Assembly: GCF_026130045.1 (NCBI RefSeq)
Contig: NZ_JAIBNX010000008.1
Coordinates: 1-49,910, forward strand
Direction of reading: 5' to 3'
DNA length: 49,910 nucleotides
From: Micromonospora sp. CPCC 205371
Lineage (GTDB): Bacteria; Actinomycetota; Actinomycetes; Mycobacteriales; Micromonosporaceae
Numbering within the stretch: the stretch's first letter is position 1; each line of letters opens with the position of its first letter. Below, piece by piece: positions 1-8,868 of the stretch. A program made the translations under genes and the position numbers. The notes below the pieces were generated by a model. The model was not told where the DNA came from. It saw only the letters and a program-made list of their open reading frames with translations, and searched no databases.

Positions 1-89
1 GCGCGCGGAGAGCACGGACGGCGCGGCGCGCGCGGAGAGCACGGACGGCGCGGCGCGCGCGGAGAGCACGGACGGCGCGGCGCGCGCGG
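1..89. repeat. Three-copy 27-bp tandem repeat at the window edge
   Basis: The unit beginning GGAGAGCACGGACGGCGCGG recurs at positions 7, 34 and 61, a period of exactly 27 bp, and decays into a fourth partial unit near 82-89. The period is a multiple of three and all copies are identical, so it could encode a nine-residue repeat if a gene enters from the left. On the plus strand one frame reads RAESTDGAA repeated; on the minus strand one frame reads AAPSVLSAR repeated. The array may extend beyond the window. Confidence 0.85.
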
Positions 90-238
90 ACGGCGCTGCG
101 TTGGGTCGCTGGGCGGGGCGGGGATCGCGCGATAACGCGGAACGTGCGGGCTTCGAGCGCGCGCGACACGACAAGTTCACCGAAGATGCGCGGTCGACTG
201 GCCACGCCGGCAGGCCGCAGTCTGCGAAGGCCGATGCC
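90..238. other. Unassigned stretch between tandem repeat and eccD
   Basis: No recognised gene is seen here. Two minus-strand frames stay open from GTG codons in this stretch through the tandem repeat to the left edge (one GTG at 203-205), so the 5' end of a gene lying downstream of eccD is possible. Neither has a convincing ribosome-binding site or a recognisable protein, so no call is made. Confidence 0.4.
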
Positions 239-1720
239 TCAGGTCACGAGCGTCCGGGCCAGTTCGTAGAGGTCCAGCACGGCGAACGTGATCGGTACGA
301 CGGCGACGACGGTCGCGGTGTCGAGCAGGTCGGCGGCCCGGCCCACGTACGGCGATGGTGGGCGGCGGGCGTACGTGCGGCCGGCCGTGACGATGGCCGC
401 CGCGGCGAGCGCCCCACCAACGGCGACGAACTCCAGCACCGATGGACCAGCCGACGCTAGTAACGCCCCAGCCAGGGCGGCGAGACCAACCAGCCCGGCG
501 ACCGCCATCGGCACCCGTTGCCGGACGGCCGCGAACAGCCTCGCGCGGAGCAGCAGCGCCGTACCGGAGACCCCGACCAGCAGCCACGCCGCGAGTCCGC
601 CGCTGCCCACTAGCACGAGCGCCGCACCAGCCGCGAGCACGGCGTATCCGACCAGCGCCCCGGTCAACAACTCCTCGGCGCGCGCCACAGCAACGCCCAC
701 TTGCTCCTCGTCCGTTCCCAGGCCGCCGGCCTGGTCCGGTGCTGGGACGCGCCGTCCACTGTCGTGGCTTGACCATGGCGCCGGGTCCTCGGGGGGCGGC
801 GCGGGTGGGAGGGTGAGAGGCGGGAGCGGGAGGCGGGCGAGGCGGATCGTGGCCAGCGGAAGCAGGCCGACGCCGCAGACCAGCACTGTCAGCAGGAGCG
901 CGGCGACGTCGTCGGGTGGGAGCGCCGGGGCGGTCAGCCCGGCGAGCGCCCCGAACGCGCCGACCAGCGCCGCCGCGGCGCAGACCCGCAGGTCGGCGGC
1001 CACGACGACGGCCGCGATCAACGCCGCCACCAGCAGCCCCACCGAGCCGCCGACCAGCCCTTCGGCACCGCCCACTAGATCGGCTACGTGTTCGAGCACG
1101 GCGCTGCCGTCGAAACCAGAACCACGCCGGACGCCAGACCCGGACGAAACCGCGGCGTCAGATAGATAGGCTCCGGCGGCGAAGGCGTAGGGCATCGCGT
1201 AGGCGGTCAGCGCTGCTGCCATCTGGCGGTCGCGGTGCATCCGGGAAGCGGCGGCCGCGGTCACGAGCAGCACCGAGGCGGCGGCCGCTGACAGTACACC
1301 GGATGCCACGTGGGCCACCGCGAACAGGCCGGCGGCCACGGGCAGGGCGGCGAGGGCGAGACCGGCCACCCGGGTCGCGCCCGGCGACCATGAGGCGCCC
1401 CGCTGCCGGGCGCCGTCGGCGGTCGCCTCCACGACGTCGTCGTACCGGATCTCCGTCCACTGGAGGCGCGCCGGCACCACGAAGGGGAGAGCGCCCTCGC
1501 GTACACCTTGCGGGTGAAGGGCCTGGCCGACCGACAGCGGCGCGCCGTCGGCGCGGCGCAGGACCCATCCGCCGTGCCGTTGGCCGTCGTCGGCGAGCCC
1601 GTCGCCGGCGTGGCGCAGCACCTCGGGAAGCAACTCGGCGAGCGGGACGTGCGCCGGCAGCGCCACGTCGAGCTTGCGACGCGGCGTGATGATCGTGACC
1701 CGCGCGAGGCCAGCCGTCAT
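239..1720 (-). CDS. eccD: Type VII secretion integral membrane protein EccD
   Basis: About 493 residues. The first ~80 residues (MTAGLARVTIITPRR, then a VPLAELLPEVLRHAG segment) match the ubiquitin-like cytoplasmic domain of EccD. The rest is a string of about ten or eleven hydrophobic helices from residue ~125 to the C terminus, with a proline-rich cytoplasmic loop in the middle. EccD forms the central vestibule of the type VII (ESX) inner-membrane complex. Start: ATG at 1718-1720 with GGAGG about 8 nt upstream. It is divergent from eccC across a 60-bp gap. Length and topology fit the family. No eccB, eccE or WXG100 gene is visible in the window; they may lie to the left or elsewhere. Confidence 0.88.
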   Translation of the reverse strand: MTAGLARVTIITPRRKLDVALPAHVPLAELLPEVLRHAGDGLADDGQRHGGWVLRRADGAPLSVGQALHPQGVREGALPFVVPARLQWTEIRYDDVVEATADGARQRGASWSPGATRVAGLALAALPVAAGLFAVAHVASGVLSAAAASVLLVTAAAASRMHRDRQMAAALTAYAMPYAFAAGAYLSDAAVSSGSGVRRGSGFDGSAVLEHVADLVGGAEGLVGGSVGLLVAALIAAVVVAADLRVCAAAALVGAFGALAGLTAPALPPDDVAALLLTVLVCGVGLLPLATIRLARLPLPPLTLPPAPPPEDPAPWSSHDSGRRVPAPDQAGGLGTDEEQVGVAVARAEELLTGALVGYAVLAAGAALVLVGSGGLAAWLLVGVSGTALLLRARLFAAVRQRVPMAVAGLVGLAALAGALLASAGPSVLEFVAVGGALAAAAIVTAGRTYARRPPSPYVGRAADLLDTATVVAVVPITFAVLDLYELARTLVT

Positions 1721-1742
1721 CGAGGGTCCTCCATCCGCGAGC

Positions 1743-1756
1743 ACTTTACCTACGAT
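1743..1756. promoter_or_regulatory. Back-to-back -10 elements between eccD and eccC
   Basis: In the 60-bp gap, ACTTTA at 1743-1748 reads TAAAGT on the minus strand (toward eccD) and TACGAT lies at 1751-1756 on the plus strand (toward eccC). Each is followed at suitable distance by a Shine-Dalgarno sequence (GGAGG before eccD, GGGGAGG at 1764-1770 before eccC). This is a motif-level prediction; no clear -35 boxes were identified. Confidence 0.45.
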
Positions 1757-1780
1757 GAGCGATGGGGAGGTGACCCTCTG

Positions 1781-4700
1781 GTGGCCACTGTCCAGTTCAG
1801 ACGGAGGGCGCGGCGTCCTGCGCCTCGGATTCCGGCGGGTGAGCTGCGCATCGACCCGCCTCCTGAGCTGCCGGGCGAGACCGGCGGGCGTTGGCAGCAG
1901 ATGTTCCTGGTGCTGCCGATGGTGGGTGGTGGCGTCGCGATGGCGATGATGATGGGTCACGGCGGCGGTGCGTATTCGTACGTGGTCGGCGCGATCTTCG
2001 GGGTCTCGTCGCTCGCGATGCTGGCGTCGTGGGGCGGCGCACCGAAGAGGGCGGAGATGACCGCCGCCCGCCGCGACTACCTGCGCCACCTTGGCACGCT
2101 GCGCCGGCGAGCCCGTGACACCGCCGCCCGCCAGCGGGCCGGCCTGCTGTACAGGCACCCCGATCCCGATCACCTGTGGTCCACAGTGGCCAGTTACCGG
2201 CTCTGGGAGCGGCGTCCGACCGACTCCGACTTCGCGGTCGTGCGGGTGGGCCTGGGCCCGCAGACCCTGGCCACTCCGCTGGTGGCACCGGCGACCCGCC
2301 CGCTGGAAGATCTTGAGCCCATGACCTCCGGCGCGCTGCGCCGCTTCCTCGACACGCACGCCGTGGTGCCCGACCTGCCGGTGGCGCTGGCCCTGCGCGG
2401 GTTCGCCCGCGTGTACGTCGTCGGGGCACCGAGCCGGGCGCTCGTCCGCGCGATGATCGCGCAACTGTCGGTCTTCCACCCGCCCGACGACTTGCGCATA
2501 GCGCTGTGCGTGGCTCCGGACCGGCGTGCCGGGTGGGAATGGGTCAAGTGGCTGCCGCACGCTCAGCACCCGAGCCGCACAGACGCGCTGGGCCCGGTGC
2601 GGCTGGTCGCCTCTTCGGCGGGCGAGTTGACGCGGCTGCTGCACGACCTGATCGGCAGCCGGTCGCGCTTCGGCGCCGGCGCGGCCAAGGAAGGTCCGCA
2701 CGTGGTGGTGGTGCTCGACGGGGCGGACGGCCTCTTCTGTGACGGCGGCGTCGATGGCGTATCCATTGTGGACCTCGACTCGCCACCGCCTCGCGTACTC
2801 GACGGCTCCACCGTGGTACTCACCATCGATCCGGCGCGACAACTGGTCTCGTACACGATGGAAGGCACGGCGGAGGTCGGTGTCGCCGACGGTCTGGACC
2901 TCGTCGCGGCCGAAGCGCTGGCGCGGCGCCTCGCGCCGGTGCGGCTGACCGGTTCGGCGGCGGCCGAGCCCCTGCCTGGCGCCGAGCCCAGCGCGGCCGA
3001 TCTGCTCGGCATCGATCCGGATAGCTTCGACGGCTGGGCGCCGCGGCCCGACCGCGACCGCCTGCGGGTGCCGATCGGTTTCAATGCCGAGGGCACGCCG
3101 GTCGTCCTCGACCTGAAGGAGTCCGCGCAGGACGGGATGGGCCCGCACGGGCTGCTCATCGGTGCCACGGGCTCCGGAAAGTCGGAGTTGCTGCGCACGC
3201 TGGTGCTCGGGCTGGCCGCGACGCACCCGCCCGATGTGCTCAACTTCGTGCTGGTCGACTTCAAGGGTGGTGCCACGTTCGCGGCGCTCGACCGGCTGCC
3301 ACACACGGCCGCGATGATCACCAACCTGGCTGGCGATCTGCCGATGGTCGATCGCATGGTCGACGCGATCAACGGTGAGGTGCTGCGCCGCCAGGAGTTG
3401 CTGCGCCGCGCTGGTGACTTCGTGAGCCTGCGCGAGTACGAGAACGCACGGGTCGGCGGTGCCGCCCTGGCGCCCCTGCCCACGTTGCTGATCGTGTGCG
3501 ACGAGTTCTCCGAGCTGCTGGCCGCCAAGCCCGACTTCATCGACCTCTTTCTCCAGATAGGACGTCTGGGGCGGTCGTTGGGCGTGCATCTGCTGCTCGC
3601 GTCGCAGCGGCTCGAAGAGGGGCGCATGCGTGGGTTGGAGACGCACCTGTCGTACCGGATCGGGCTGCGCACGTTCTCGGCGTTGGAGTCACGGGCGGTA
3701 TTGGGTGTGCCGGACGCTTACGAGCTGCCTCGCTCGCCCGGCCACGGATACCTGAAGGCGGGCACCGAGCCGCTGGTGCGGTTCCGCGCGTCGTACGTCT
3801 CCGGGCCGCTGCGCCGCACCGCCGATCCGCGGCGGGACGGGCGCGCCGGGCGTCCGCGCGTGTTGACCTTCGGCACCCATTTCGTACCGGCGCCGAAGCC
3901 CGCCACCCCGGCGATCGAGAGCGGCCGCAGCCTTCTCGACGCGCTGGTCGACCGGCTGGCCGGCGAAGGTCCGCCAGCACATCAGGTATGGCTGCCGCCG
4001 CTGTCGCGGTCTCCCGCGCTCGATGAGCTGCTCGGCTCGCTGGTCAGCGATCCGGTGCGCGGGTTCACGTTCGCCAATCCGGCGCTACGCGGCGCGCTGC
4101 AGGTGCCGGTCGCGGTCGTCGACAAGCCGTTCGAGCAGCGGCGCGATCTGCTGTGGTTGGCGCTCGACGGCGCGGCCGGGCACGTCGCCGTCGCGGGTGG
4201 ACCACGCAGCGGCAAGTCCAGCCTCCTCGCGACGCTGGTCTGCGGCCTGGCGCTCACCCATACGCCCGCCGAGGCGCAGGTCTACTGCCTGGACTTCGGT
4301 GGCGGCACGCTGGCCGCGCTCCGCGCACTGCCCCACGTCGGTGGGGTCGCCGGCCGGCACGATGTCGAAGTGGTGCGCCGGACGGTGGGTGAGATCGCAA
4401 CTCGGCTCGCCGACCGCGAACGCGGCGAGACCGTCGACGGCCACATCCTCCTCGTGATCGACGGCTGGACGACCCTGCGCGGCGACTACGACGACCTGGA
4501 GCCCGTGATCACCGACATCGCGACCCGGGGCCTCGCGTACGGGGTACACGTCGTGGCGGCCACCTCCCGCTGGCTCGACTTCCGGCCCGCGATCCGCGAT
4601 CTCTTCGGCTCGCGCCTCGAACTGCGCCTCGGCGATCCGGCCGACTCGATCGTTTCTCGCAAGGCCGCGCTCAATGTGCCAGAAAAGACACCTGGTCGCG

Positions 4701-5575
4701 GGCTCACCGCAGCCGGCCTGCACTTCCTGTCTGCTCGCCCGGCACTCGCCACACTCGACGGCGACCACGAGGCTCTGGTGCGCACAATCGCCGCCGGCTG
4801 GTCGGGTGCTCCGGCGCCGCCGGTCCGGCTGCTGCCCGCCGTTGTGCCGTACGCCGACCTCGACTTCGATGCCAGCTCCGGACTGACCATCCCCATCGGA
4901 ATCGCCGAGTCCGACCTGCGCCCGGCCGAGATGGATTTCGGCGCCGAGCCACACTTCCTGCTGTTCGGCGACGCGGAGTGCGGCAAGTCGGCCTTCCTGC
5001 GGGCGCTCGCCACATCGATCACCCGGCGTTTCACGCCGGAACAGGCCAGGATCATCCTGGTCGACTACCGGCGCAGCCTGCTCGGCGCCGTCGAGAGCGA
5101 GCATGTCATCGGGTACGGGACATCCGCCGTCACCACCAGCGAGTTGATCGAGTCGGTGGCCGAGTACATGCGGCGGCGGCTGCCCGGCCCCGACGTCACG
5201 CCTCGGCAGCTGCGCGAGCGCTCCTGGTGGACCGGTCCGGAGCTGTTCGTACTGGTCGACGACTACGACCTGGTAGCCACCGCGCCGGCCAACCCGCTGC
5301 TGCCACTGCTGGAGTACCTGCCGCAGGCCCGCGACATCGGCCTGCACCTGATCCTGACCCGCCGCTGCGGTGGCGCGGCGCGGGCGCTGTACGAGCCGGT
5401 CGTCCAGAGGCTGCGCGAGCTGGCGTCACCCGGTCTGGTGATGTCCGGCGACAAGGACGAAGGAGCCCTCGTCGGCACCGCACGCCCGACTACGCTGCCA
5501 CCAGGCCGCGGGCGTCTCGTCACGCGGAAGAAAGGAGTGCGCCTCGTTCAGCTGGCATTTCTGCCCCAGGAGTGA
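1781..5575 (+). CDS. eccC: Type VII secretion ATPase EccC (three FtsK/SpoIIIE domains)
   Basis: About 1264 residues, a single-chain EccC. The N terminus (VATVQFRRRARRPAP... ELRIDPPPELPG) is typical of the family, followed by two membrane helices at about 41-59 and 64-85. Three P-loops are seen: GATGSGKS near 461, GGPRSGKS near 806 and GDAECGKS near 1063. Walker B regions differ: IVCDEF in domain 1 has the catalytic Asp-Glu, while domain 2 has VIDGW and domain 3 LVDDYD. EccC powers secretion and binds WXG100 substrates through its C-terminal ATPases. Start: GTG at 1781 follows GGGGAGG with a 10-nt spacer and gives the family N terminus; the frame is open further upstream, but that overlaps eccD. 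Confidence 0.93.
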   Translation: MATVQFRRRARRPAPRIPAGELRIDPPPELPGETGGRWQQMFLVLPMVGGGVAMAMMMGHGGGAYSYVVGAIFGVSSLAMLASWGGAPKRAEMTAARRDYLRHLGTLRRRARDTAARQRAGLLYRHPDPDHLWSTVASYRLWERRPTDSDFAVVRVGLGPQTLATPLVAPATRPLEDLEPMTSGALRRFLDTHAVVPDLPVALALRGFARVYVVGAPSRALVRAMIAQLSVFHPPDDLRIALCVAPDRRAGWEWVKWLPHAQHPSRTDALGPVRLVASSAGELTRLLHDLIGSRSRFGAGAAKEGPHVVVVLDGADGLFCDGGVDGVSIVDLDSPPPRVLDGSTVVLTIDPARQLVSYTMEGTAEVGVADGLDLVAAEALARRLAPVRLTGSAAAEPLPGAEPSAADLLGIDPDSFDGWAPRPDRDRLRVPIGFNAEGTPVVLDLKESAQDGMGPHGLLIGATGSGKSELLRTLVLGLAATHPPDVLNFVLVDFKGGATFAALDRLPHTAAMITNLAGDLPMVDRMVDAINGEVLRRQELLRRAGDFVSLREYENARVGGAALAPLPTLLIVCDEFSELLAAKPDFIDLFLQIGRLGRSLGVHLLLASQRLEEGRMRGLETHLSYRIGLRTFSALESRAVLGVPDAYELPRSPGHGYLKAGTEPLVRFRASYVSGPLRRTADPRRDGRAGRPRVLTFGTHFVPAPKPATPAIESGRSLLDALVDRLAGEGPPAHQVWLPPLSRSPALDELLGSLVSDPVRGFTFANPALRGALQVPVAVVDKPFEQRRDLLWLALDGAAGHVAVAGGPRSGKSSLLATLVCGLALTHTPAEAQVYCLDFGGGTLAALRALPHVGGVAGRHDVEVVRRTVGEIATRLADRERGETVDGHILLVIDGWTTLRGDYDDLEPVITDIATRGLAYGVHVVAATSRWLDFRPAIRDLFGSRLELRLGDPADSIVSRKAALNVPEKTPGRGLTAAGLHFLSARPALATLDGDHEALVRTIAAGWSGAPAPPVRLLPAVVPYADLDFDASSGLTIPIGIAESDLRPAEMDFGAEPHFLLFGDAECGKSAFLRALATSITRRFTPEQARIILVDYRRSLLGAVESEHVIGYGTSAVTTSELIESVAEYMRRRLPGPDVTPRQLRERSWWTGPELFVLVDDYDLVATAPANPLLPLLEYLPQARDIGLHLILTRRCGGAARALYEPVVQRLRELASPGLVMSGDKDEGALVGTARPTTLPPGRGRLVTRKKGVRLVQLAFLPQE

Positions 5576-5682
5576 TCTTCTTTCCGTCAGCGGATTACCG
5601 GGAATACCTGAACGCGGTAACCTCCCTCCAACGACTTTGTCGGCCCGGACCTATATGCCGGCCTGACTGGAGGCCATCTGCG

Positions 5683-6936
5683 ATGAGGCTGTGGAGCCAT
5701 CGCTGGGGCGCCGTTCCGTGGTTCGTCGGGGCGGCGCTCGTCGCCGTCGGGGCGACCGGTGCACCCGCGATCGCCGCTACCCCTGCGCAGGCTGCCAACA
5801 CCGTCCAGCGCCGCGACACCGTCCGCGAAGACCAGTGGCAGCTCACCGAGCTGCGCGCGACACACGCATGGCGATACTCGACGGGGGCAAACGTCACCGT
5901 CGCGGTGATCGACTCCGGTGTGGACGGCAGCCACCCTGACCTCGCCGGCCAGGTCCTGCCAGGCATCGACCTGGTGACCGGCAGCGGCGACGGGCGCACC
6001 GATGCGGTGGGGCACGGCACCACCGTCGCCGGCCTGATCGCCGGGCGCAACGACGATCGCGATGGCGTCATGGGGCTAGCGCCGCAGGCGAAGATCCTGC
6101 CCGTCCGGGTTCTCGACGCCGACAACCGGTACGACGACGCGCTGATCGTCGCCAAGGGTGTCCGGTGGGCGGTCGACAACGGCGCCAAGGTGATCAACCT
6201 ATCGCTGGGTGGCAGCGGCAACAGCCCGGCGCTGGCCGCCGCCATCGACTACGCGTTCGCTCGTGACGTCGTCGTGATCGCCTGCACCGGCAACGTTGCG
6301 CCCGACGCCCCCACCGAGGTCTGGTACCCGGCCCGCGAGCCCGGCGTGATCGCGGTGACCGGTCTCGAACGCGAGACCGAGGGCCTCTGGTCCGGCTCCA
6401 TCACCGGCCCGGCCACGGTGCTCGCCGCCCCCGCCAACGGCCTGGTCGGTGCCCGGCCCGGCGGCACGTGGAAGGTACAGGGCACGAGCTTCGCCGCCCC
6501 GCTGGTGACCGCCACCGCCGCACTCGTCCGTGCCAAGTGGCCAGAGATGACCGCCGGCACCGTCGTCAACCGGCTCATCAAGACCGCCGACGACCTGGGC
6601 GCGGTCGGCCGTGACGACCGGTTCGGATACGGCCTCGTGGACCCGGTGGCCGCGCTCACCGTCGGCATGTCCACGGTGGAGCGCAACCCGCTCGACAACA
6701 ACGCCCCGCCCGGCGTGGCCGGCTTTGGCGCGGCCCCCGGCGTCGAAGCCGCCGGCGGCACCAGCGGCAACCACCAGACGGGTGGCCAGGCACCCGGCTC
6801 CAACGCGGGCTGGTCGGCGGATTCGGCCGGCGAGGTAGAGCAGTCGCGTCGCGGGCTGTTCGCGGGCGGCCTGATTGCTCTCGTGGTGATCGCGATGGGC
6901 GCCTTCACGGTCCGCCGTTTCTTCCGCACCCGCTGA
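5683..6936 (+). CDS. mycP: Mycosin, type VII secretion-associated subtilisin-like protease
   Basis: About 417 residues. N-terminal signal peptide (hydrophobic to ~32, AAATPAQA-type region), then a peptidase S8 domain with Asp77 (VIDSGVDGSHPDL), His111 (VGHGTTVAG), oxyanion Asn204 (ACTGN) and Ser269 (GTSFAAP). A Gly/Pro/Ser-rich linker leads to one C-terminal membrane helix near 391-410 and a basic cytoplasmic tail. This is the architecture of MycP, which sits on the periplasmic face of ESX complexes and stabilises them. Start: ATG 5683 with GGAGG at 5669-5673. It is 107 bp downstream of eccC; that gap contains a TTACCG/CGGTAA inverted repeat at 5595-5620. All catalytic residues are present. 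Confidence 0.92.
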   Translation: MRLWSHRWGAVPWFVGAALVAVGATGAPAIAATPAQAANTVQRRDTVREDQWQLTELRATHAWRYSTGANVTVAVIDSGVDGSHPDLAGQVLPGIDLVTGSGDGRTDAVGHGTTVAGLIAGRNDDRDGVMGLAPQAKILPVRVLDADNRYDDALIVAKGVRWAVDNGAKVINLSLGGSGNSPALAAAIDYAFARDVVVIACTGNVAPDAPTEVWYPAREPGVIAVTGLERETEGLWSGSITGPATVLAAPANGLVGARPGGTWKVQGTSFAAPLVTATAALVRAKWPEMTAGTVVNRLIKTADDLGAVGRDDRFGYGLVDPVAALTVGMSTVERNPLDNNAPPGVAGFGAAPGVEAAGGTSGNHQTGGQAPGSNAGWSADSAGEVEQSRRGLFAGGLIALVVIAMGAFTVRRFFRTR

Positions 6937-6953
6937 TCACGCGAGGGCTGGGT

Positions 6954-8132
6954 CTAGGCGCAGGCGCCCGTTCCCGTGGCTCGGGTGCGAGACAGGCCCG
7001 CCGTTGCCACCGGAGCGGCTTCCTTGGCGCTCACCGCGAACCCGGTGTTCCGGTCGTCGGCGGCCGCCGCGAAGATCACCCCGATCGCCTGGCCGTTCGT
7101 GCCCACCAGCGGGCCGCCCGAGTTTCCGCTCCGCACAAGCGCCCGGATGGTGTAGATCTCCCGGGTCACGTCCTTGGAGTCGTAGATGTCCGGCCCGGTG
7201 ATGTCGCCGAGGTCGCGGACGCGGGCGGACTGGGCGTTGAACGGTCCGTCGAGCGGGAACCCGAGCACGATCGCGTCCGCGTTCGCCTGGGCCGCCCGCT
7301 GGGCGAACGGCATCACGGGCGCGTCGAGGCCCGGCACGTACAGGACAGCCAGGTCCCGGTTGGGGTCGTAGACGACCACCCGGCCGTCGAGCTTCTCGTC
7401 GCCGATCTCCACCTCGACCGAGCGGGTGCCAGCGACCACGTGGGCGTTGGTCATGACCCGCTCTTCGGCGTACACGAAGCCGGAGCCCTCGATGCGCCGG
7501 GAGCAGCTCGGTGCGGTGCCCAGGACCTTTACCACCGACGGCCGCGCGTTGGCGACCACCCTGGAGCCGGCGAGACGCGGATCGGGAGCCGCCACCTCGC
7601 GCGCCCGGGTGGGCGACAGCTCGCCGAACACCTCGGGGAAGCCTTGCGTGTCGACGGTCTCGCGGAGGGCTTGGGAGAGGGCTTGCGCCTGCTCGGGCAT
7701 GACGCGGTTGACGCCGTGCAGGATCGCGCTGTTGCGGACCGAACTGGCCAGCCAGGGCAGCGACGACGTCCCGAGCGGCACCGCCACGAGCCATGCGACC
7801 ACGAGTACGGCCAGCACCGAGACCACGGCACCGCCGGCGTCGTCGGCGCGGCGGCCGGCCGGGCTGGTGATGGCGTGCCGGAGGTGGGTGCCGAGCCAGC
7901 CGGCGAGCGCCTGACCGAGCACCGCGAGCCCGAAAATGGCTATGAGAGAAACGACGACGCGCACGGCGTCGTCGGCGAAGCGCTGGGCTACGAAGGGCCC
8001 CAGTTGGAGCCCGATCAGGGCGCCACCGAAGAACCCGGCGAATGACAGCGCACCGATGACAAATCCCTGTCGGTATCCGCTGATCGCGAACAACAGCATG
8101 AGCAGTACAAGGGCGACATCGATGGCGGACAC
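6954..8132 (-). CDS. marP: Membrane-anchored periplasmic serine protease MarP
   Basis: About 392 residues. Four membrane helices in the first ~125 residues (CvpA-like colicin V production fold) precede a chymotrypsin-like protease domain with His231 (TNAHVVAG), Asp260 (PNRDLAVL) and Ser338 (RSGNSGGP). Cys210 and Cys391 sit where mycobacterial MarP has its stabilising disulfide. MarP is needed for acid and oxidative stress resistance in M. tuberculosis (Rv3671c) and acts on cell-wall hydrolases outside the membrane. GTG start at 8130-8132 lies exactly 6 nt after a TACCCT box, so it is probably leaderless. Last gene of the minus-strand set nth-tlpA-nudix-marP, but separated from nudix by 64 bp with a hairpin. 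Confidence 0.92.
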   Translation of the reverse strand: MSAIDVALVLLMLLFAISGYRQGFVIGALSFAGFFGGALIGLQLGPFVAQRFADDAVRVVVSLIAIFGLAVLGQALAGWLGTHLRHAITSPAGRRADDAGGAVVSVLAVLVVAWLVAVPLGTSSLPWLASSVRNSAILHGVNRVMPEQAQALSQALRETVDTQGFPEVFGELSPTRAREVAAPDPRLAGSRVVANARPSVVKVLGTAPSCSRRIEGSGFVYAEERVMTNAHVVAGTRSVEVEIGDEKLDGRVVVYDPNRDLAVLYVPGLDAPVMPFAQRAAQANADAIVLGFPLDGPFNAQSARVRDLGDITGPDIYDSKDVTREIYTIRALVRSGNSGGPLVGTNGQAIGVIFAAAADDRNTGFAVSAKEAAPVATAGLSRTRATGTGACA

Positions 8133-8144
8133 GCGTCAAGGGTA
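8133..8144 (-). promoter_or_regulatory. Leaderless-type -10 element for marP
   Basis: On the minus strand TACCCT (8144-8139) is followed by six bases and the GTG start at 8132. No Shine-Dalgarno precedes the start. The spacing would place transcription initiation on the start codon. Confidence 0.55.
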
Positions 8145-8176
8145 CGGGGGTCTCGCGAGTCCCGGCGCCGACGCGC

Positions 8177-8199
8177 TAGGGCCTTCGGTACAGGCCCTA
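8177..8199 (-). terminator. Hairpin at the end of the Nudix gene
   Basis: TAGGGCCT (8177-8184) and AGGCCCTA (8192-8199) form a perfect 8-bp stem with a 7-nt loop. The right arm contains the nudix stop codon. There is no T-tract, so it may be a weak terminator or processing site; its position fits the separate promoter for marP. Confidence 0.45.
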
Positions 8200-8868
8200 A
8201 GCCGGTATGTCGTCGGTGCCGGTGGGAGGAGGGCTGGTCGGCATGTCGGCGACCCGGTCACGGGGCCACGGCCGGGCCCAGCCGGCCATCTCCAGGAGCG
8301 CGGAAAGCACACCAGCGGTGAAGCCCCAAACCAACATCCCGCGTACTTGGAAAGCCGGACCCATCCAACCGCTCGGATGACGGACCTGGAGCCGATTTTC
8401 CGGGTCGACCAGCTCGGTGATGGGGAGCCGCGCGACATGCGCCACCTCGGCCGGATCTTTGGGGTGCACCTCGTGCGGTGCATGCCACCACGCGAGCACC
8501 GGTGTGACGACGAAGTCGCTGACCGGTATCCACAGCGGAGGCAGGTCGGCGAGCACGGTGACGGTGGCGGGGTCGAGGCCGACTTCCTCCTGCGCCTCGC
8601 GCAGGGCGGTGGCGACCGCGTCGGCGTCGTCCGGGTCGCTCGCCCCGCCCGGAAACGCGGGCTGCCCGGCGTGGGTGCGCAGCGTCGCCGCCCGCTGGAG
8701 CATGAGCACGTCGGGCTCGCCGTCGTGCTCGCCGAGGAGGATGAGGACAGCACTCGGCCGGCCGCTGTCGGTGGGCGTGGGCAGGCGGGTGAAGTCTTCG
8801 ACGCGGGCATCCCGGAGCCGGTCGAGCAACGGTGCCAACCAGTCAGGCGTCCCGTTACCGCCGCTCAT
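8197..8868 (-). CDS. CoA-type Nudix hydrolase (CoA pyrophosphatase family)
   Basis: About 223 residues. The UPF0035 signature of the CoA diphosphatase group is present around 55-75 (LMLQRAATLR... GQPAFPGG), and the Nudix core REAQEEVGL is at 90-98. As in NudL-type enzymes, the position of the first Glu of the generic Nudix box is not Glu. Predicted activity is cleavage of CoA or CoA esters to 3'-phospho-AMP and phosphopantetheine. The ATG start overlaps the stop of the TlpA-like gene by 4 bp (ATGA), so the two are translationally coupled. The C-terminal ~20 residues are Pro-rich and probably disordered. Orthologous position to Rv3672c. Confidence 0.85.
   Translation of the reverse strand: MSGGNGTPDWLAPLLDRLRDARVEDFTRLPTPTDSGRPSAVLILLGEHDGEPDVLMLQRAATLRTHAGQPAFPGGASDPDDADAVATALREAQEEVGLDPATVTVLADLPPLWIPVSDFVVTPVLAWWHAPHEVHPKDPAEVAHVARLPITELVDPENRLQVRHPSGWMGPAFQVRGMLVWGFTAGVLSALLEMAGWARPWPRDRVADMPTSPPPTGTDDIPA

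Noticed and set aside
1508-1780. N-terminal extension of eccC upstream of 1781
   Set aside because: It would overlap the eccD start, has no family similarity, and GTG 1781 has a Shine-Dalgarno and the expected N terminus.
239-3646. One very long minus-strand open frame (>1100 codons) spanning eccD and most of eccC
   Set aside because: Only its last third (from 1720) is eccD. The rest is antisense to eccC, rich in Arg/Gln/His typical of GC-rich shadow frames, and the eccD start has its own Shine-Dalgarno.
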